52,943 nt of DNA from Actinomycetota bacterium (GCA_026393475.1 JAPLAA010000080.1:1-52943); one strand, 5' to 3'; positions 42,375 through 50,678 are shown, counted from the first letter of the stretch. Translations and numbers: made by a program. The notes: generated by a model from the sequence alone, not told the origin.

Positions 42375-44433
42375 GCAATCGACGATCACCACCTGCGCCT
42401 ACTGCGGCGTCGGTTGTGGTTTCAAGGCCGAGACCTCCGGCGGCCAGATCGTCCGCATGACGCCGTGGAAGGAGGGCAAGGCCAACCACGGACACAGCTG
42501 CGTGAAGGGTCGCTTCGCGTTCGACTACTACCGCCACCCCGACCGTGTGCGCGCACCGATGATCCGCGCCTCGATCGACGATCCGTGGCGAGAGGTCAGC
42601 TGGGACGAGGCCTTCGCCTACGCGGCGGGGGAGCTCCGGCGGATCCAGGAGACCCACGGGTCCGGGTCGGTCGGCGCCGTGTCGAGCTCGCGGTGCACGA
42701 ACGAAGAGATCTACCTGATGCAGAAGTTCGCACGGGTCGGCCTGCGCAACAACAACATCGACAACTGCTCGCGGATCTGCCACTCGCCGACCCAGTTCGG
42801 TCTGTCGGCCACCCTCGGCGCCGGTGCGGCGAGCCAGCACTTCGACTCGATCCTGCAGAGCGACGTGATCCTCGTCGTCGGGGCGAACCCGACCGAGGGA
42901 CACCCGGTGTTCGGCTCGATGATGAAGCGCTCGGTCCGACGCGGGGCGAAGCTGCTGGTGGTCGACCCCCGGCGCACCGAGACCGTCGACAGCCCGCACT
43001 GCCAGGCATCGGTCCACCTCGCGCTGCGCCCCGGCACCAACGTGCTCGTGCTCGACTCGATCGCCCACGTCGTGGTGACGGAGCGGTTGTACGACGAGGC
43101 CTTCGTCCGCGCTCGCTGCGACTGGGACGACTTCGAACTGTGGATGAGCCAGGTGGGCGACGCCCGATACTCGCCCGACGTGGTCGGCCCCGAGGCCGGC
43201 CTCGACCCCGACGACATCCGCGACCTCGCCCGCCGCTACGCCGCGGGGCCGAACAGCACCATCTACTACGGCCTCGGCGTCACCGAGCACTCGCAGGGAT
43301 CCACCGGCGTGATGTGCCTGGGCAACCTGGCGATGGCGTGCGGCATGATCGGCCGCGAGGGCGTCGGCGTCAACCCGCTGCGCGGGCAGGGCAACGTGCA
43401 GGGCGGGTCGTGCCTCGGCAGTTGGCCGCACATGTTCACGGGGTACCGGTTCGTCACCGACGCCGCCACGCGAGCGGTGTTCGAGAACGAGTGGAAGATC
43501 GAACTCGACGGCGAGCCCGGACTCCGGTTGCCGAACATGTTCGACGCCGCCGTCGCCGGATCGTTCAAGGGGATCTACATCCAGGGCGAAGACCCGGTGC
43601 AGAGCGACCCGAACCGTCACCATGTCGAGGCCGCGTTGCGCAACATGGAGTGCGTGATCGTGCAGGACCTGTACGAGACCGAGACCACCAAGTTCGCCCA
43701 TGTGCTGCTGCCCGGCAGTTCGTCGCTCGAGAAGAACGGGACGTTCACCAACGCCGAGCGCCGGGTGAGCATGGTGCGCAAGATCGTCGAGCCCGTCGCC
43801 GGTCTCGAGGACTGGGAGATCACCGTCGGGATGATCAACGCGATGGGCTACGAGCTGAAGTACGACCACCCGTCCGAGGTGCTCGACGAGATCGCCCGCA
43901 CGTCGCCGGCGTACTCGGGGATGAGCTTCGACCTGATCGAACGGGTCGGCTCGGTGCAGTGGCCGTGCAACACGGCGGCACCGGAAGGCACCGAGGTGCT
44001 GCACACCGTCACGTTCCCACGCGGCAAGGGCTCGTTCATGCTCACCGAGTACGTGCCGACCAAGGAGCGCGTCGACGACCGCTTCCCCCTGCTGCTCACC
44101 ACCGGCCGGATCCTCAGCCAGTACAACGCCGGCACCCAGACGCGGCGCACCGCCAACAACGCCTGGTACGACGAGGACGTGCTCGACATCTCCGCTGACG
44201 ACGCCGCACAGCGCGGGTTGCACGACGGCGACCGGGTGCGAGTGGTGAGTCGTTACGGCGAGACCGAACTCGGCATCACGGTGAGCGGACGGGTGCACCC
44301 GGGCGTCGTGTACACGACGTTCCACTTCGCCCACACGATGGTGAACGCCGTCACGAGCGACCTCAACGACTGGGCCACGAACTGCCCCGAGTACAAGGTG
44401 ACCGCCGTCGAAGTCACCAAGGTCACCTCATGA
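42352..44433 (+). CDS. fdsA: Formate dehydrogenase catalytic subunit, molybdopterin, Cys type
   Basis: 693 aa, oxidises formate to CO2 at a bis-pterin molybdenum or tungsten site. The proximal [4Fe-4S] ligands are Cys15, Cys18, Cys22 and Cys50 (TTCAYCGVGCGF ... HSCVKGRF). The active site is NCSRICHSPT with Cys143-His144: the metal ligand is Cys (TGC), not selenocysteine. Later motifs include VGANPTEGHPVFGS, GLGVTEHSQGSTGVM, NPLRGQGNVQGG and TGRILSQYNAGTQTRRT. The GTG start is preceded by an AGGAGGG box inside the previous gene, which explains how it is translated despite the overlap. Confidence 0.95.
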   Translation: MPIPVKPEQSTITTCAYCGVGCGFKAETSGGQIVRMTPWKEGKANHGHSCVKGRFAFDYYRHPDRVRAPMIRASIDDPWREVSWDEAFAYAAGELRRIQETHGSGSVGAVSSSRCTNEEIYLMQKFARVGLRNNNIDNCSRICHSPTQFGLSATLGAGAASQHFDSILQSDVILVVGANPTEGHPVFGSMMKRSVRRGAKLLVVDPRRTETVDSPHCQASVHLALRPGTNVLVLDSIAHVVVTERLYDEAFVRARCDWDDFELWMSQVGDARYSPDVVGPEAGLDPDDIRDLARRYAAGPNSTIYYGLGVTEHSQGSTGVMCLGNLAMACGMIGREGVGVNPLRGQGNVQGGSCLGSWPHMFTGYRFVTDAATRAVFENEWKIELDGEPGLRLPNMFDAAVAGSFKGIYIQGEDPVQSDPNRHHVEAALRNMECVIVQDLYETETTKFAHVLLPGSSSLEKNGTFTNAERRVSMVRKIVEPVAGLEDWEITVGMINAMGYELKYDHPSEVLDEIARTSPAYSGMSFDLIERVGSVQWPCNTAAPEGTEVLHTVTFPRGKGSFMLTEYVPTKERVDDRFPLLLTTGRILSQYNAGTQTRRTANNAWYDEDVLDISADDAAQRGLHDGDRVRVVSRYGETELGITVSGRVHPGVVYTTFHFAHTMVNAVTSDLNDWATNCPEYKVTAVEVTKVTS

Positions 44434-44699
44434 CGGTCATCGACCCGGCTCGGCTGGTCGAGATGGCCAACCAGATCGGCGACTTCTTCGCGCCGTACCC
44501 GGAGCAGCGTCGCGTCGAGGGCGTGCGCAACCACCTCCGCAACTACTGGGATCCGCGCATGCGCAGCGATCTGCTCGCGTACGTCGCCGATGGCCACGAG
44601 GCCGAGTTGCTGCCGCACGTGTTGGCGGCGACCCAGCTGCTGCAGACCGAGGCCGACGGGCGCAGCGCCTACGCCGGCCCGCCGCGCTTCGAGAGCTGA
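44430..44699 (+). CDS. fdsD: Formate dehydrogenase delta subunit
   Basis: 89-aa small subunit typical of NAD-dependent molybdenum formate dehydrogenases. RLVEMANQIGDFFAPYPEQ and VRNHLRNYWDPRMRSDLLAY match the family pattern. It helps assembly or stability in characterised systems. The ATG overlaps the fdsA stop as ATGA. It is the last gene of the operon; the formate dehydrogenase sulfurtransferase gene fdhD is not in the window. Confidence 0.9.
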   Translation: MTVIDPARLVEMANQIGDFFAPYPEQRRVEGVRNHLRNYWDPRMRSDLLAYVADGHEAELLPHVLAATQLLQTEADGRSAYAGPPRFES

Positions 44700-44700
44700 T

Positions 44701-44744
44701 CTGCCCCGGGGCAGCTCGCCCGGTCGAGCGCCCGGGTCAGCTGC
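44701..44744. terminator. GC-rich inverted repeats between convergent operons
   Basis: A 14-nt perfect palindrome CTGCCCCGGGGCAG (44701-44714) directly follows the fdsD stop. An alternative fold pairs GCAGCT (44711-44716) with AGCTGC (44739-44744). The location between convergent genes suits termination in both directions; no T-tract. Confidence 0.4.
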
Positions 44745-44762
44745 CGCGGTCGACGCCGGACG

Positions 44763-45953
44763 TCACCGAGCGGCGCGCTCCTCTTCGTAGTTGGCGATCG
44801 CGGTGAGTTGCGCGTTCAACGTGGCATCGACCCAGCGGCTGCCCGCGCCGACCACGCGGTCGTAGCTCGCCTGCACCGGGTCGAGCTGACCGGTGAAGTG
44901 CGGCATCACCTGGTCGGCGAAGAGCTCGTAGCTGCGCAGCGTGGCGGGGAAATCAGCCAGGTCGGCGCCGAGGAACAGGTACGCACCGAAGCCACCGGTC
45001 TTGTCGACCAGGCGCTGCAGCTGCTCGACAGCCATCTCCGGTGTGCCGATCACCATGCGGCCGCTCTCGTTGGCGAAGTCGATGAAGTCGCTGTAGTCGC
45101 TGGGCGGCGGGGGAGCGCTCGGGTCGCCCGTCGGGATGATGTGGCTGAGGTACTGGAACACCCACTGCAGGCCGTACTCGCAGTTCTTCTTCGCCTGCTC
45201 GACCGTCTCGGCGATGTGCATCGGCCCCATCAGCCGCCACTTCTCACGAGGCGCCTGGTGACCGTGACGAGCGGCCTCCTCCTGCCACACCTGGTAGTTG
45301 TAGTCGAGCACCTGGAACCCGGCGGGCTCGGTGGCGGCGATCGACAACATGCCCGTGCCGTAACGCCCGGCGAGCTTCGAACCCGAGGGTGACATCGACG
45401 ACGCAACCGCGACGTCGAAGTTGCTGTACGGGCGCACCTGGAGCACCGCCTCGTCGCAGGTGAACCAGTCCGTGCGCTCGGTGACGGTCTCGCCGGCGAA
45501 AAGCCGCATCATCACGTCGAAGGCCTGCTCCATGCGCGGGCGCTGGTCCATCGGGTCGATGCCGAGCATCGCCGCGTCGCTCGTGAGCTGACCGGGCCCG
45601 GCACCGAACATCATCCGGCCGCGGGTGAGGTGGTCGAGCATCACGATGCGGTCGGCCAGGATGAACGGGTGGTGGTAGGGGAGCGAGTTGACCCCCGTGC
45701 CGAGCTTGATGTGCTTCGTGCGTTCCGCCGCCGCGGCGATGAACACCTCGGGGCTCGCGATCAGCTCGGAGCCGGCCGAGTGGTGCTCGCCGATCCAGGC
45801 CTCGGCGTAGCCGAGCCGGTCGAGGTGCTCGATCAGCTCGAGATCGCGGTGCAGCGCCAGGGTGGGGTTCACCCCGGTCTTGTGCATCGGCGGCATGAAG
45901 ATGCCGAAGCGGAGCGGGGCTGGGTGCGGCTGGAAGTGCGGCATGCGCGTCAT
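44763..45953 (-). CDS. LLM-class flavin-dependent oxidoreductase (bacterial luciferase-like)
   Basis: 396-aa TIM-barrel monooxygenase family that uses reduced flavin. RFGIFMPPMHKTGVNP opens the barrel; AWIGEHHSAGSELIASPEVF, LGTGVNSLPYHHPFILADR and DHLTRGRMMFGAGPG are the usual strand motifs around the flavin. It resembles the luciferase-alpha-like branch, whose natural substrates are varied (aldehydes, alkanes, sulfonates, heterocycles), so no specific reaction is given. It is monocistronic and convergent with the formate dehydrogenase operon. The ATG at 45953 is the first good start; the leader has no clear -10 or Shine-Dalgarno. Confidence 0.88.
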   Translation of the reverse strand: MTRMPHFQPHPAPLRFGIFMPPMHKTGVNPTLALHRDLELIEHLDRLGYAEAWIGEHHSAGSELIASPEVFIAAAAERTKHIKLGTGVNSLPYHHPFILADRIVMLDHLTRGRMMFGAGPGQLTSDAAMLGIDPMDQRPRMEQAFDVMMRLFAGETVTERTDWFTCDEAVLQVRPYSNFDVAVASSMSPSGSKLAGRYGTGMLSIAATEPAGFQVLDYNYQVWQEEAARHGHQAPREKWRLMGPMHIAETVEQAKKNCEYGLQWVFQYLSHIIPTGDPSAPPPPSDYSDFIDFANESGRMVIGTPEMAVEQLQRLVDKTGGFGAYLFLGADLADFPATLRSYELFADQVMPHFTGQLDPVQASYDRVVGAGSRWVDATLNAQLTAIANYEEERAAR

Positions 45954-46015
45954 CGTGACACACCCATCGATGGCCGCCTCGACTCCGAACGACTCACGAC
46001 CACGAGCGACCGCTC

Positions 46016-46035
46016 GCGATCATCCGCGATCATCC
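46016..46035. repeat. 10-bp tandem duplication
   Basis: GCGATCATCC twice in tandem within the 135-nt gap 45954-46088, which otherwise shows nothing recognisable. Confidence 0.8.
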
Positions 46036-46088
46036 GCGGTGTTCGGCGCGACATTTCGCGGGAGCGCTGCGTCAGAGGGCCAGTGACC

Positions 46089-46418
46089 ATGAACGACGAA
46101 CTCGCACGCACCGACCGACGACACGAACACCGGCCCGTCGAGGCGCCGGAGCACCAGTCGGATCACCAATCGGATCACCATGCCGAGCACCAGGACGACT
46201 CGTCGACACCGATCGCCGGGGTCGGCCTCGAGCTCTACGCCCGGATCGTCCGCTCGATCGCGATGATGAACCACGACCTGTAGATGCTCGCCCCGATGGC
46301 GGCACTGCACGGCGTCGGCAACGACGACTGGGTCACGGCCCGCGACGGCTGGAACCGACGCATCGCGTCGGACCCCGCGGTCAGCTACCTGTTCCGCGAG
46401 CTGTACGACGCCGGCTGA
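46089..46418 (+). pseudogene. Small protein gene interrupted by an in-frame TAG
   Basis: From the ATG at 46089 the frame encodes 64 residues: a His/Gln/Asp-rich leader (DRRHEHRPVEAPEHQSDH) and GLELYARIVRSIAMMNHDL. It then meets TAG at 46281-46283 and continues in the same frame for 44 residues to TGA at 46416. The second part (MLAPMAALHGVGNDDW, RDGWNRRIASDP, YLFRELYDAG) joins the first to give a small helical domain with the pattern 'Y-x-RI ... GV...DW...R.GWN.RI..DP.....F..LYDA', which looks complete only when read through. Either this is a recent nonsense mutation or the codon is read through. An AGAGGG precedes the start. Function unknown. Confidence 0.6.
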
Positions 46419-46422
46419 CCGG

Positions 46423-47670
46423 TCACTCGACCGTGCCGTACGCGCCCTGATCGCCAGCCGACGCCGCAGCCGTCACCTCGGCGATGGCGGCGTGCAGGTC
46501 GGCAACGAACACATCGATCTTGCCCTCGTGCACGGCGTTCACCGTGAAGTGCAGCGACGGCGGCGGACCCTGACGATCGACGTACCAGCCGCGGCGCCAG
46601 AGCGCGTCGGCCACCGCGAACACGTCGAGCGACGACGGATCGGCGGCGCCCACCGCGAGCAGCGTGGCCTCCGGTCGGGCACGGACCACCAGCTCGGGTG
46701 TTGCGTCGATCGCCGCTGTCAGCTGCTCGCACGCCTTCCTCGCTGCCGCGGTGACCCGGAGATAGCCGTCCTCGCCGAGGTGGTGGAGCACCGCCCAGGC
46801 GGCTCCCATCGGACCACCACTCTTCGTGCCGAGCACGCCGGACGATCCGTAGAACCCGCCGAGCCAGTTGTCGGTGAGGAACGTCTGGTACGACCGCAGT
46901 TGCTTCGAGCGGTGCATGATCACCGACGCACCCTTGGCGGTGTAGCCGTACTTGTGCAGGTCGACCGAGATGCTCGTGACGCCGGGGACCTCGAAGTTCC
47001 AGGGCGGGATGTCGTGACCGAGGCGACGAAGATACGTGAGCGTGACCCCGCCCATGCAGGCGTCGACGTGGCAGTTGATGTCGCGTTCGGCAGCGATCGC
47101 AGCGATGCCGGGAATCGGGTCGATCACGCCCTGCGGGTACTGCGGGGCGGAACCGACGACGAGCACGGTGTCGTCGTCGACCGCAGCGGCCATCGCGTCG
47201 ACGTCGGCCTTCCAGTCGTCGCCCACCGGGACGCGGCGGCTCTCGAGCCCGAAGTAGTAGCAGCCCTTCTCGAACGCGGCATGTGCACTGGTGGGCAGCA
47301 CCACGTTCGGGGTGGTGACCCCTCGTTCCTTGCGGCCGCGCTCGCGGGCCCCCTTGACCGCCATCAACAGGCTCTCGGTGCCTCCCGAGGTCATGAAGCC
47401 GGCGCCGTCGGGACCGGCCTGCAACCAGTCGCCGACGATGCCGACGACGTCGGCCTGCAACGTGCGCAGGCTCGGGAACGCGTCGGTGTTCAGGGCGTTC
47501 TCGGTGCTGAACCGGCGGTACGCCTCCTCGGCGACCGCCACCACGTCCGCACCAGCGCTGTACGCGAGCGTGAACGCGTGGCCGTCGCGCCATCGCACGT
47601 CGTTCGCCTTCATCCGGTCGAGTCGGTCGAAGATCTCGTCGCGGCCGAGGCCGATGCTGGGGAGCGCCAT
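46423..47670 (-). CDS. PLP-dependent decarboxylase/lyase, sphingosine-1-phosphate lyase-like
   Basis: 415 aa, group II PLP decarboxylase fold. The PLP Lys lies in SVDLHKYGYTAKG, a form characteristic of the S1P lyase branch (HKYGYAPKG). GFMTSGGTESLLMAVKGARE is the phosphate loop, and CHVDACMGG the Asp that pairs with the pyridine ring. Substrates of bacterial members range from sphingoid phosphates to amino acids, so the reaction is not certain. No membrane anchor is seen, unlike eukaryotic S1P lyases. It is divergent from an aminotransferase gene with only 23 nt between start codons, and each gene has its own -10 box there. Confidence 0.85.
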   Translation of the reverse strand: MALPSIGLGRDEIFDRLDRMKANDVRWRDGHAFTLAYSAGADVVAVAEEAYRRFSTENALNTDAFPSLRTLQADVVGIVGDWLQAGPDGAGFMTSGGTESLLMAVKGARERGRKERGVTTPNVVLPTSAHAAFEKGCYYFGLESRRVPVGDDWKADVDAMAAAVDDDTVLVVGSAPQYPQGVIDPIPGIAAIAAERDINCHVDACMGGVTLTYLRRLGHDIPPWNFEVPGVTSISVDLHKYGYTAKGASVIMHRSKQLRSYQTFLTDNWLGGFYGSSGVLGTKSGGPMGAAWAVLHHLGEDGYLRVTAAARKACEQLTAAIDATPELVVRARPEATLLAVGAADPSSLDVFAVADALWRRGWYVDRQGPPPSLHFTVNAVHEGKIDVFVADLHAAIAEVTAAASAGDQGAYGTVE

Positions 47671-47677
47671 GCACCCG

Positions 47678-47687
47678 AAACTAACCT
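47678..47687. promoter_or_regulatory. Overlapping opposed -10 boxes in a 23-nt divergent gap
   Basis: TAACCT (47682-47687, plus) is 6 nt before the GTG at 47694; TAGTTT (47683-47678, minus) is 7 nt before the ATG at 47670. The hexamers share two bases, so RNA polymerase can probably occupy only one at a time. Confidence 0.5.
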
Positions 47688-47693
47688 CGCCCG

Positions 47694-48845
47694 GTGCCCG
47701 ACCGCTCGCCGTTCCTCCTCGATCGCGACGTGGTGTTCCTCAACCACGGTTCCTTCGGTGCGGTCCCCGCCCCGGTGTTCGCCGAGTACCAGCGGCTGCA
47801 GCTCGAGATGGAGCGCCAACCCGTCGCCTGGCTGCAGCGCAGCGCCGACACATTGCTGGCCGAGGCGCGGCGCGGGCTCGCTGCCTACGTGGGCTGCGCC
47901 GCCGACGATCTGGTGTACGTCCCCAACCCCACCACGGCGATCAACATGGTGGCCAAGAGCCTGCAGCTCGAACCGGGCGACGAGATCCTCACGACCGACC
48001 ACGAGTACGGCGCGATGGACCGCACCTGGAAGGTGATCTGCGCGGCGACCGGCGCAAGGTACGTCCAGACCCACATCCCGTTCGCCCTCACCGCTGACGA
48101 CTTCGTCGAGCGGGTGTGGGCGCAGCGCAGCCCCCGGACCAAGGTGCTGTTCCTCAGCCACATGACGAGCGCCACTGCGATGCGGTTCCCGGTGGAGGAA
48201 CTCGTGACGCGTGCCCGCGAGGCCGGCATCCTCACGATCATCGACGGGGCGCACATCCCCGGACACGTGCCGCTCGACCTCACCGCACTCGGTGCAGACA
48301 TCTACACCGGCGCGAACCACAAGTGGCTGTGCGCGCCCAAGGGATCGGCGTTCGTGCATGCCCGTCCCGAGGTGCAGCACCTGCTCCAGCCGCTCGTCGT
48401 CAGTTGGGGATGGGAGAGCGATCATCCGAGCGGGTCGCAGTTCGTCGACCACCACGAATGGCAGGGCACCCGCGACCTGTCGCCGTTCCTCGCCACGCCG
48501 GCGGCGATCGACTGGGTCACGGCACAGGACTGGCCGGCGGTGCAGGCGAGCTGCCACGCCCTCCTGCGCGGCGCGCTCGAACGCATCGACGACCTGACCG
48601 GGCTCCCGTCCGTGTACGCCGACGACGGGTTCGACTGGTTCGCCCAACTCGCCGTCGTCCGCCTCCCCGACCTCGACCCCGTCGTGCTCAAGCAACGGCT
48701 GTACGACGAGTTCCGCGTCGAGACGCCCGTCCATCGCTTCCGCGATCAGGTGCTGCTGCGCATCTCGATCGCGATCTACAACACCGCCGACGACATCGAC
48801 ACCCTCGTCGATGCACTCACCGTCATGCTGGAGGACCACCGATGA
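47694..48845 (+). CDS. Class V aminotransferase, isopenicillin-N-epimerase-like
   Basis: 383-aa fold-type I PLP enzyme. VVFLNHGSFGAVPAPVF at the N-terminus, VPNPTTAINMVAKSL (phosphate site), TIIDGAHIPGHVPLDL (Asp contacting the PLP ring) and TGANHKWLCAPKG (Schiff-base Lys) are typical of the CefD/cysteine-desulfurase-like branch. The reaction could be transamination, epimerisation or desulfuration; sequence alone does not decide. It is the first of three overlapping genes (stop shared as ATGA with the arginase-fold gene), which suggests it and the next enzyme handle the same nitrogen compound. Confidence 0.85.
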   Translation: MPDRSPFLLDRDVVFLNHGSFGAVPAPVFAEYQRLQLEMERQPVAWLQRSADTLLAEARRGLAAYVGCAADDLVYVPNPTTAINMVAKSLQLEPGDEILTTDHEYGAMDRTWKVICAATGARYVQTHIPFALTADDFVERVWAQRSPRTKVLFLSHMTSATAMRFPVEELVTRAREAGILTIIDGAHIPGHVPLDLTALGADIYTGANHKWLCAPKGSAFVHARPEVQHLLQPLVVSWGWESDHPSGSQFVDHHEWQGTRDLSPFLATPAAIDWVTAQDWPAVQASCHALLRGALERIDDLTGLPSVYADDGFDWFAQLAVVRLPDLDPVVLKQRLYDEFRVETPVHRFRDQVLLRISIAIYNTADDIDTLVDALTVMLEDHR

Positions 48846-49780
48846 GAACACCACCGCTCAACCCGGTCGGCACGCTGTTCGGCGTACCGGCAACGCACGA
48901 CCCGGCAGGCAGCAAGCTCGCCGTGCTCGGCGTGCCGTTCGACATGGGCTACCACCCCACTCGCATCGGATCACGCGGTGGACCGGCACACGTGCGCGCC
49001 CACTCGGCGCTGGTGGCCGAGCACCTCGACGGCTTCGGACTGAACCTGCTGGAACGCCTGTCGGTCGTCGACCTCGGCGACGTGCAGGTGCTGCCCGGCG
49101 ACGTCGAACAGAGCTACCCGAACATCGAGCGCGCCGTCGCCGAGATCATCGCTGCCGGTTCGGTGCCGCTGACCTTCGGCGGAGACGGCGCCGTATCGCT
49201 GCCGCAGTTGCGGGCGTGCAAGCGCGGACTCGGTCGAGAGTTCGCGCTCGTCCACGTCGACGCCCACACCGACGCCTACAAGGACGTCTACCCCTACGAG
49301 TACAACAACGCGAACACCTTCATCCACGTGGTCGATGAGCACATCGTCGATCCGGGCACCTCGGTCCACGTGGGCATGCGCGACACCGACTACGGCGATC
49401 ACCTCGGCATCAACCAGTACGCACGAGAGCTCGGATACGCGGTCATCACCATGGACGAGATCGTCTCCATGGGTGTCCCCGAACTCGCCTCGAGGATCCG
49501 CGAGCGCGTGGGATCGCTCCCGATCTACCTGTGCTGGGACATGGACGTGTTCGATCCGTCGGTCGCTCCCGGAGTGGTCACGCCCTCGTGGGGCGGGATC
49601 ACCGTGCGGGAAGGCCTGGGCCTCCTCCGCGCCATGCGCGGCCTCGAGTTCATCGCCTTCGACATCAACACCGTCAGCCCTCCCCACGACCACCTCGGCA
49701 TCACCGGCAGCCTCGCGGCGCAGGTGGCGATGGAATGCGTGTTCCTGCTCGACTCGTGGCGCACGGTGTCGGCAGCATGA
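48842..49780 (+). CDS. Arginase/agmatinase-fold protein with altered metal site
   Basis: 312 aa, ureohydrolase superfamily. The second and third metal motifs are intact: VHVDAHTDAYKD (Asp140, His142, Asp144) and CWDMDVFDPSVAPG (Asp233, Asp235). The first, normally GGDHS, reads GGDGAVS, so the His ligand of one Mn site is Gly116. The downstream Glu of the usual 'VVEVSP' is also changed (FDINTVSPPHD). The protein may therefore bind a single metal or use another ligand, and is unlikely to be a standard arginase or agmatinase. A guanidino or formimidoyl compound remains the likely substrate class. It is coupled by ATGA overlaps to the aminotransferase before it and the thioesterase after it. Confidence 0.85.
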   Translation: MRTPPLNPVGTLFGVPATHDPAGSKLAVLGVPFDMGYHPTRIGSRGGPAHVRAHSALVAEHLDGFGLNLLERLSVVDLGDVQVLPGDVEQSYPNIERAVAEIIAAGSVPLTFGGDGAVSLPQLRACKRGLGREFALVHVDAHTDAYKDVYPYEYNNANTFIHVVDEHIVDPGTSVHVGMRDTDYGDHLGINQYARELGYAVITMDEIVSMGVPELASRIRERVGSLPIYLCWDMDVFDPSVAPGVVTPSWGGITVREGLGLLRAMRGLEFIAFDINTVSPPHDHLGITGSLAAQVAMECVFLLDSWRTVSAA

Positions 49781-50184
49781 GCCTCGTCACCGTCGACGAG
49801 ATCAACGCGTTCCTCGAGCGCGACTTCCCGGGCAACGGCAACCGGTGCGAGCAGGTGGGGGAGCGCTGGGCCACCGCGATCCTCCCGACCGACGCGATCA
49901 ACCTCCGACCTGGCGGGATCATCAGCGGCCCCACCGTGTTCGGCATCTGCGATGCGGCGCTCTACTACGCCTGCTTCACGGCCATCGGGATCGAGCCGAT
50001 GACGCTCACGAGCGAGCTGTCGATCAGGTTCATGCGACCGGCCCGGGGCGAGGTCCTCCGTGCGAGAGCCGACCTGCACCAGGTGGGTCGGCGCTCGATC
50101 ATCGGGTCGATCGTCGCCTGGACCGACGACCCGGCCAAGCCCGTGGCCGTCGCCCAGGGCACCTACGTCCGACCGACCGGCTGA
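49777..50184 (+). CDS. PaaI-like hotdog-fold thioesterase
   Basis: 135 aa, about the usual length of the family. LRPGGIISGPTVFGICDAALYYACF corresponds to the hotdog helix with the catalytic Asp region, and TSELSIRFMRPARGEVLRARA to the following strands. Members hydrolyse acyl-CoA thioesters of small aryl or acyl groups. Its ATG overlaps the stop of the arginase-fold gene as ATGA, so it belongs to that operon; why a thioesterase is linked to an amidino-type hydrolase is not clear. Confidence 0.82.
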   Translation: MSLVTVDEINAFLERDFPGNGNRCEQVGERWATAILPTDAINLRPGGIISGPTVFGICDAALYYACFTAIGIEPMTLTSELSIRFMRPARGEVLRARADLHQVGRRSIIGSIVAWTDDPAKPVAVAQGTYVRPTG

Positions 50185-50194
50185 CCGACCGCAC

Positions 50195-50240
50195 ACACCC
50201 GCCACGACACCCGCCACGACGCCCGCCACGACACCCGCCG
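50195..50240. repeat. 12-bp tandem repeat, about 3.8 copies
   Basis: Unit ACACCCGCCACG at 50195, 50207, 50219 (one mismatch) and a partial copy at 50231, just after the thioesterase stop. No spacers, so not a CRISPR; it looks like a simple expansion in the 101-nt gap. Confidence 0.9.
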
Positions 50241-50271
50241 ATCGGTGGATGCGCGGCCTCGCCATCCTCGC

Positions 50272-50277
50272 TAGGGT
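50272..50277 (+). promoter_or_regulatory. -10 box TAGGGT for the FKBP gene
   Basis: TANNNT hexamer 8 nt before the ATG at 50286; identical hexamer and spacing to the TetR gene promoter at 38898. Confidence 0.45.
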
Positions 50278-50285
50278 CGGCTCCC

Positions 50286-50663
50286 ATGACCGAGCGCACC
50301 AAGCCCTCCATCACCATCCCCGAGGGCGAGCCGCCCGCCGATCTGTTGATCGAGGACGAGATCATCGGCGACGGCGACGAAGCCGTCGTCGGCAAGCGGG
50401 TCATCGTGCACTACGCCGGCGTGGCGTGGAGCACCGGCCGCGAGTTCGACGCCAGCTGGAACCGTGGCGACACGTTCGACTTCCGCCTCGGCGCCCGCGA
50501 AGTGATCGAGGGCTGGGACAAGGGCGTGGCCGGCATGAAGGTCGGCGGACGCCGTCGCCTCACGATCCCCGCTGACCTGGGTTACGGCAGCCGTGGCGCC
50601 GGCGGCGTCATCAAGGGCGGCGAGACCCTCGTCTTCGTCGTCGATCTGGTCGCCGTTCGCTGA
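50286..50663 (+). CDS. FKBP-type peptidyl-prolyl cis-trans isomerase
   Basis: 125-aa single-domain folding catalyst with no signal peptide, so cytoplasmic. VHYAGVAWSTGREFDASWNRG, FDFRLGAREVIEGWDKGVAGM and RLTIPADLGYGSRGAG follow the FKBP consensus closely, including the Asp, the Val-Ile-x-Gly-Trp pocket and the Tyr-Gly loop. It stands alone with a probable leaderless promoter and a strong downstream hairpin. Confidence 0.95.
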   Translation: MTERTKPSITIPEGEPPADLLIEDEIIGDGDEAVVGKRVIVHYAGVAWSTGREFDASWNRGDTFDFRLGAREVIEGWDKGVAGMKVGGRRRLTIPADLGYGSRGAGGVIKGGETLVFVVDLVAVR

Positions 50664-50678
50664 TCCAGCGCCGCGTGT

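Noticed and set aside
42778..42783. Selenocysteine in the formate dehydrogenase active site
   Set aside because: The codon at the active-site position (ICHSPT) is TGC for Cys, and the frame is open without any TGA.
48842..49780. Formimidoylglutamase (arginase-type HutG) completing histidine breakdown
   Set aside because: HutF is present, making this branch redundant; the gene is far from the hut operon and its metal site is altered.
50195..50240. CRISPR array
   Set aside because: The repeats are 12 bp, contiguous and without spacers; no cas genes occur in the window.
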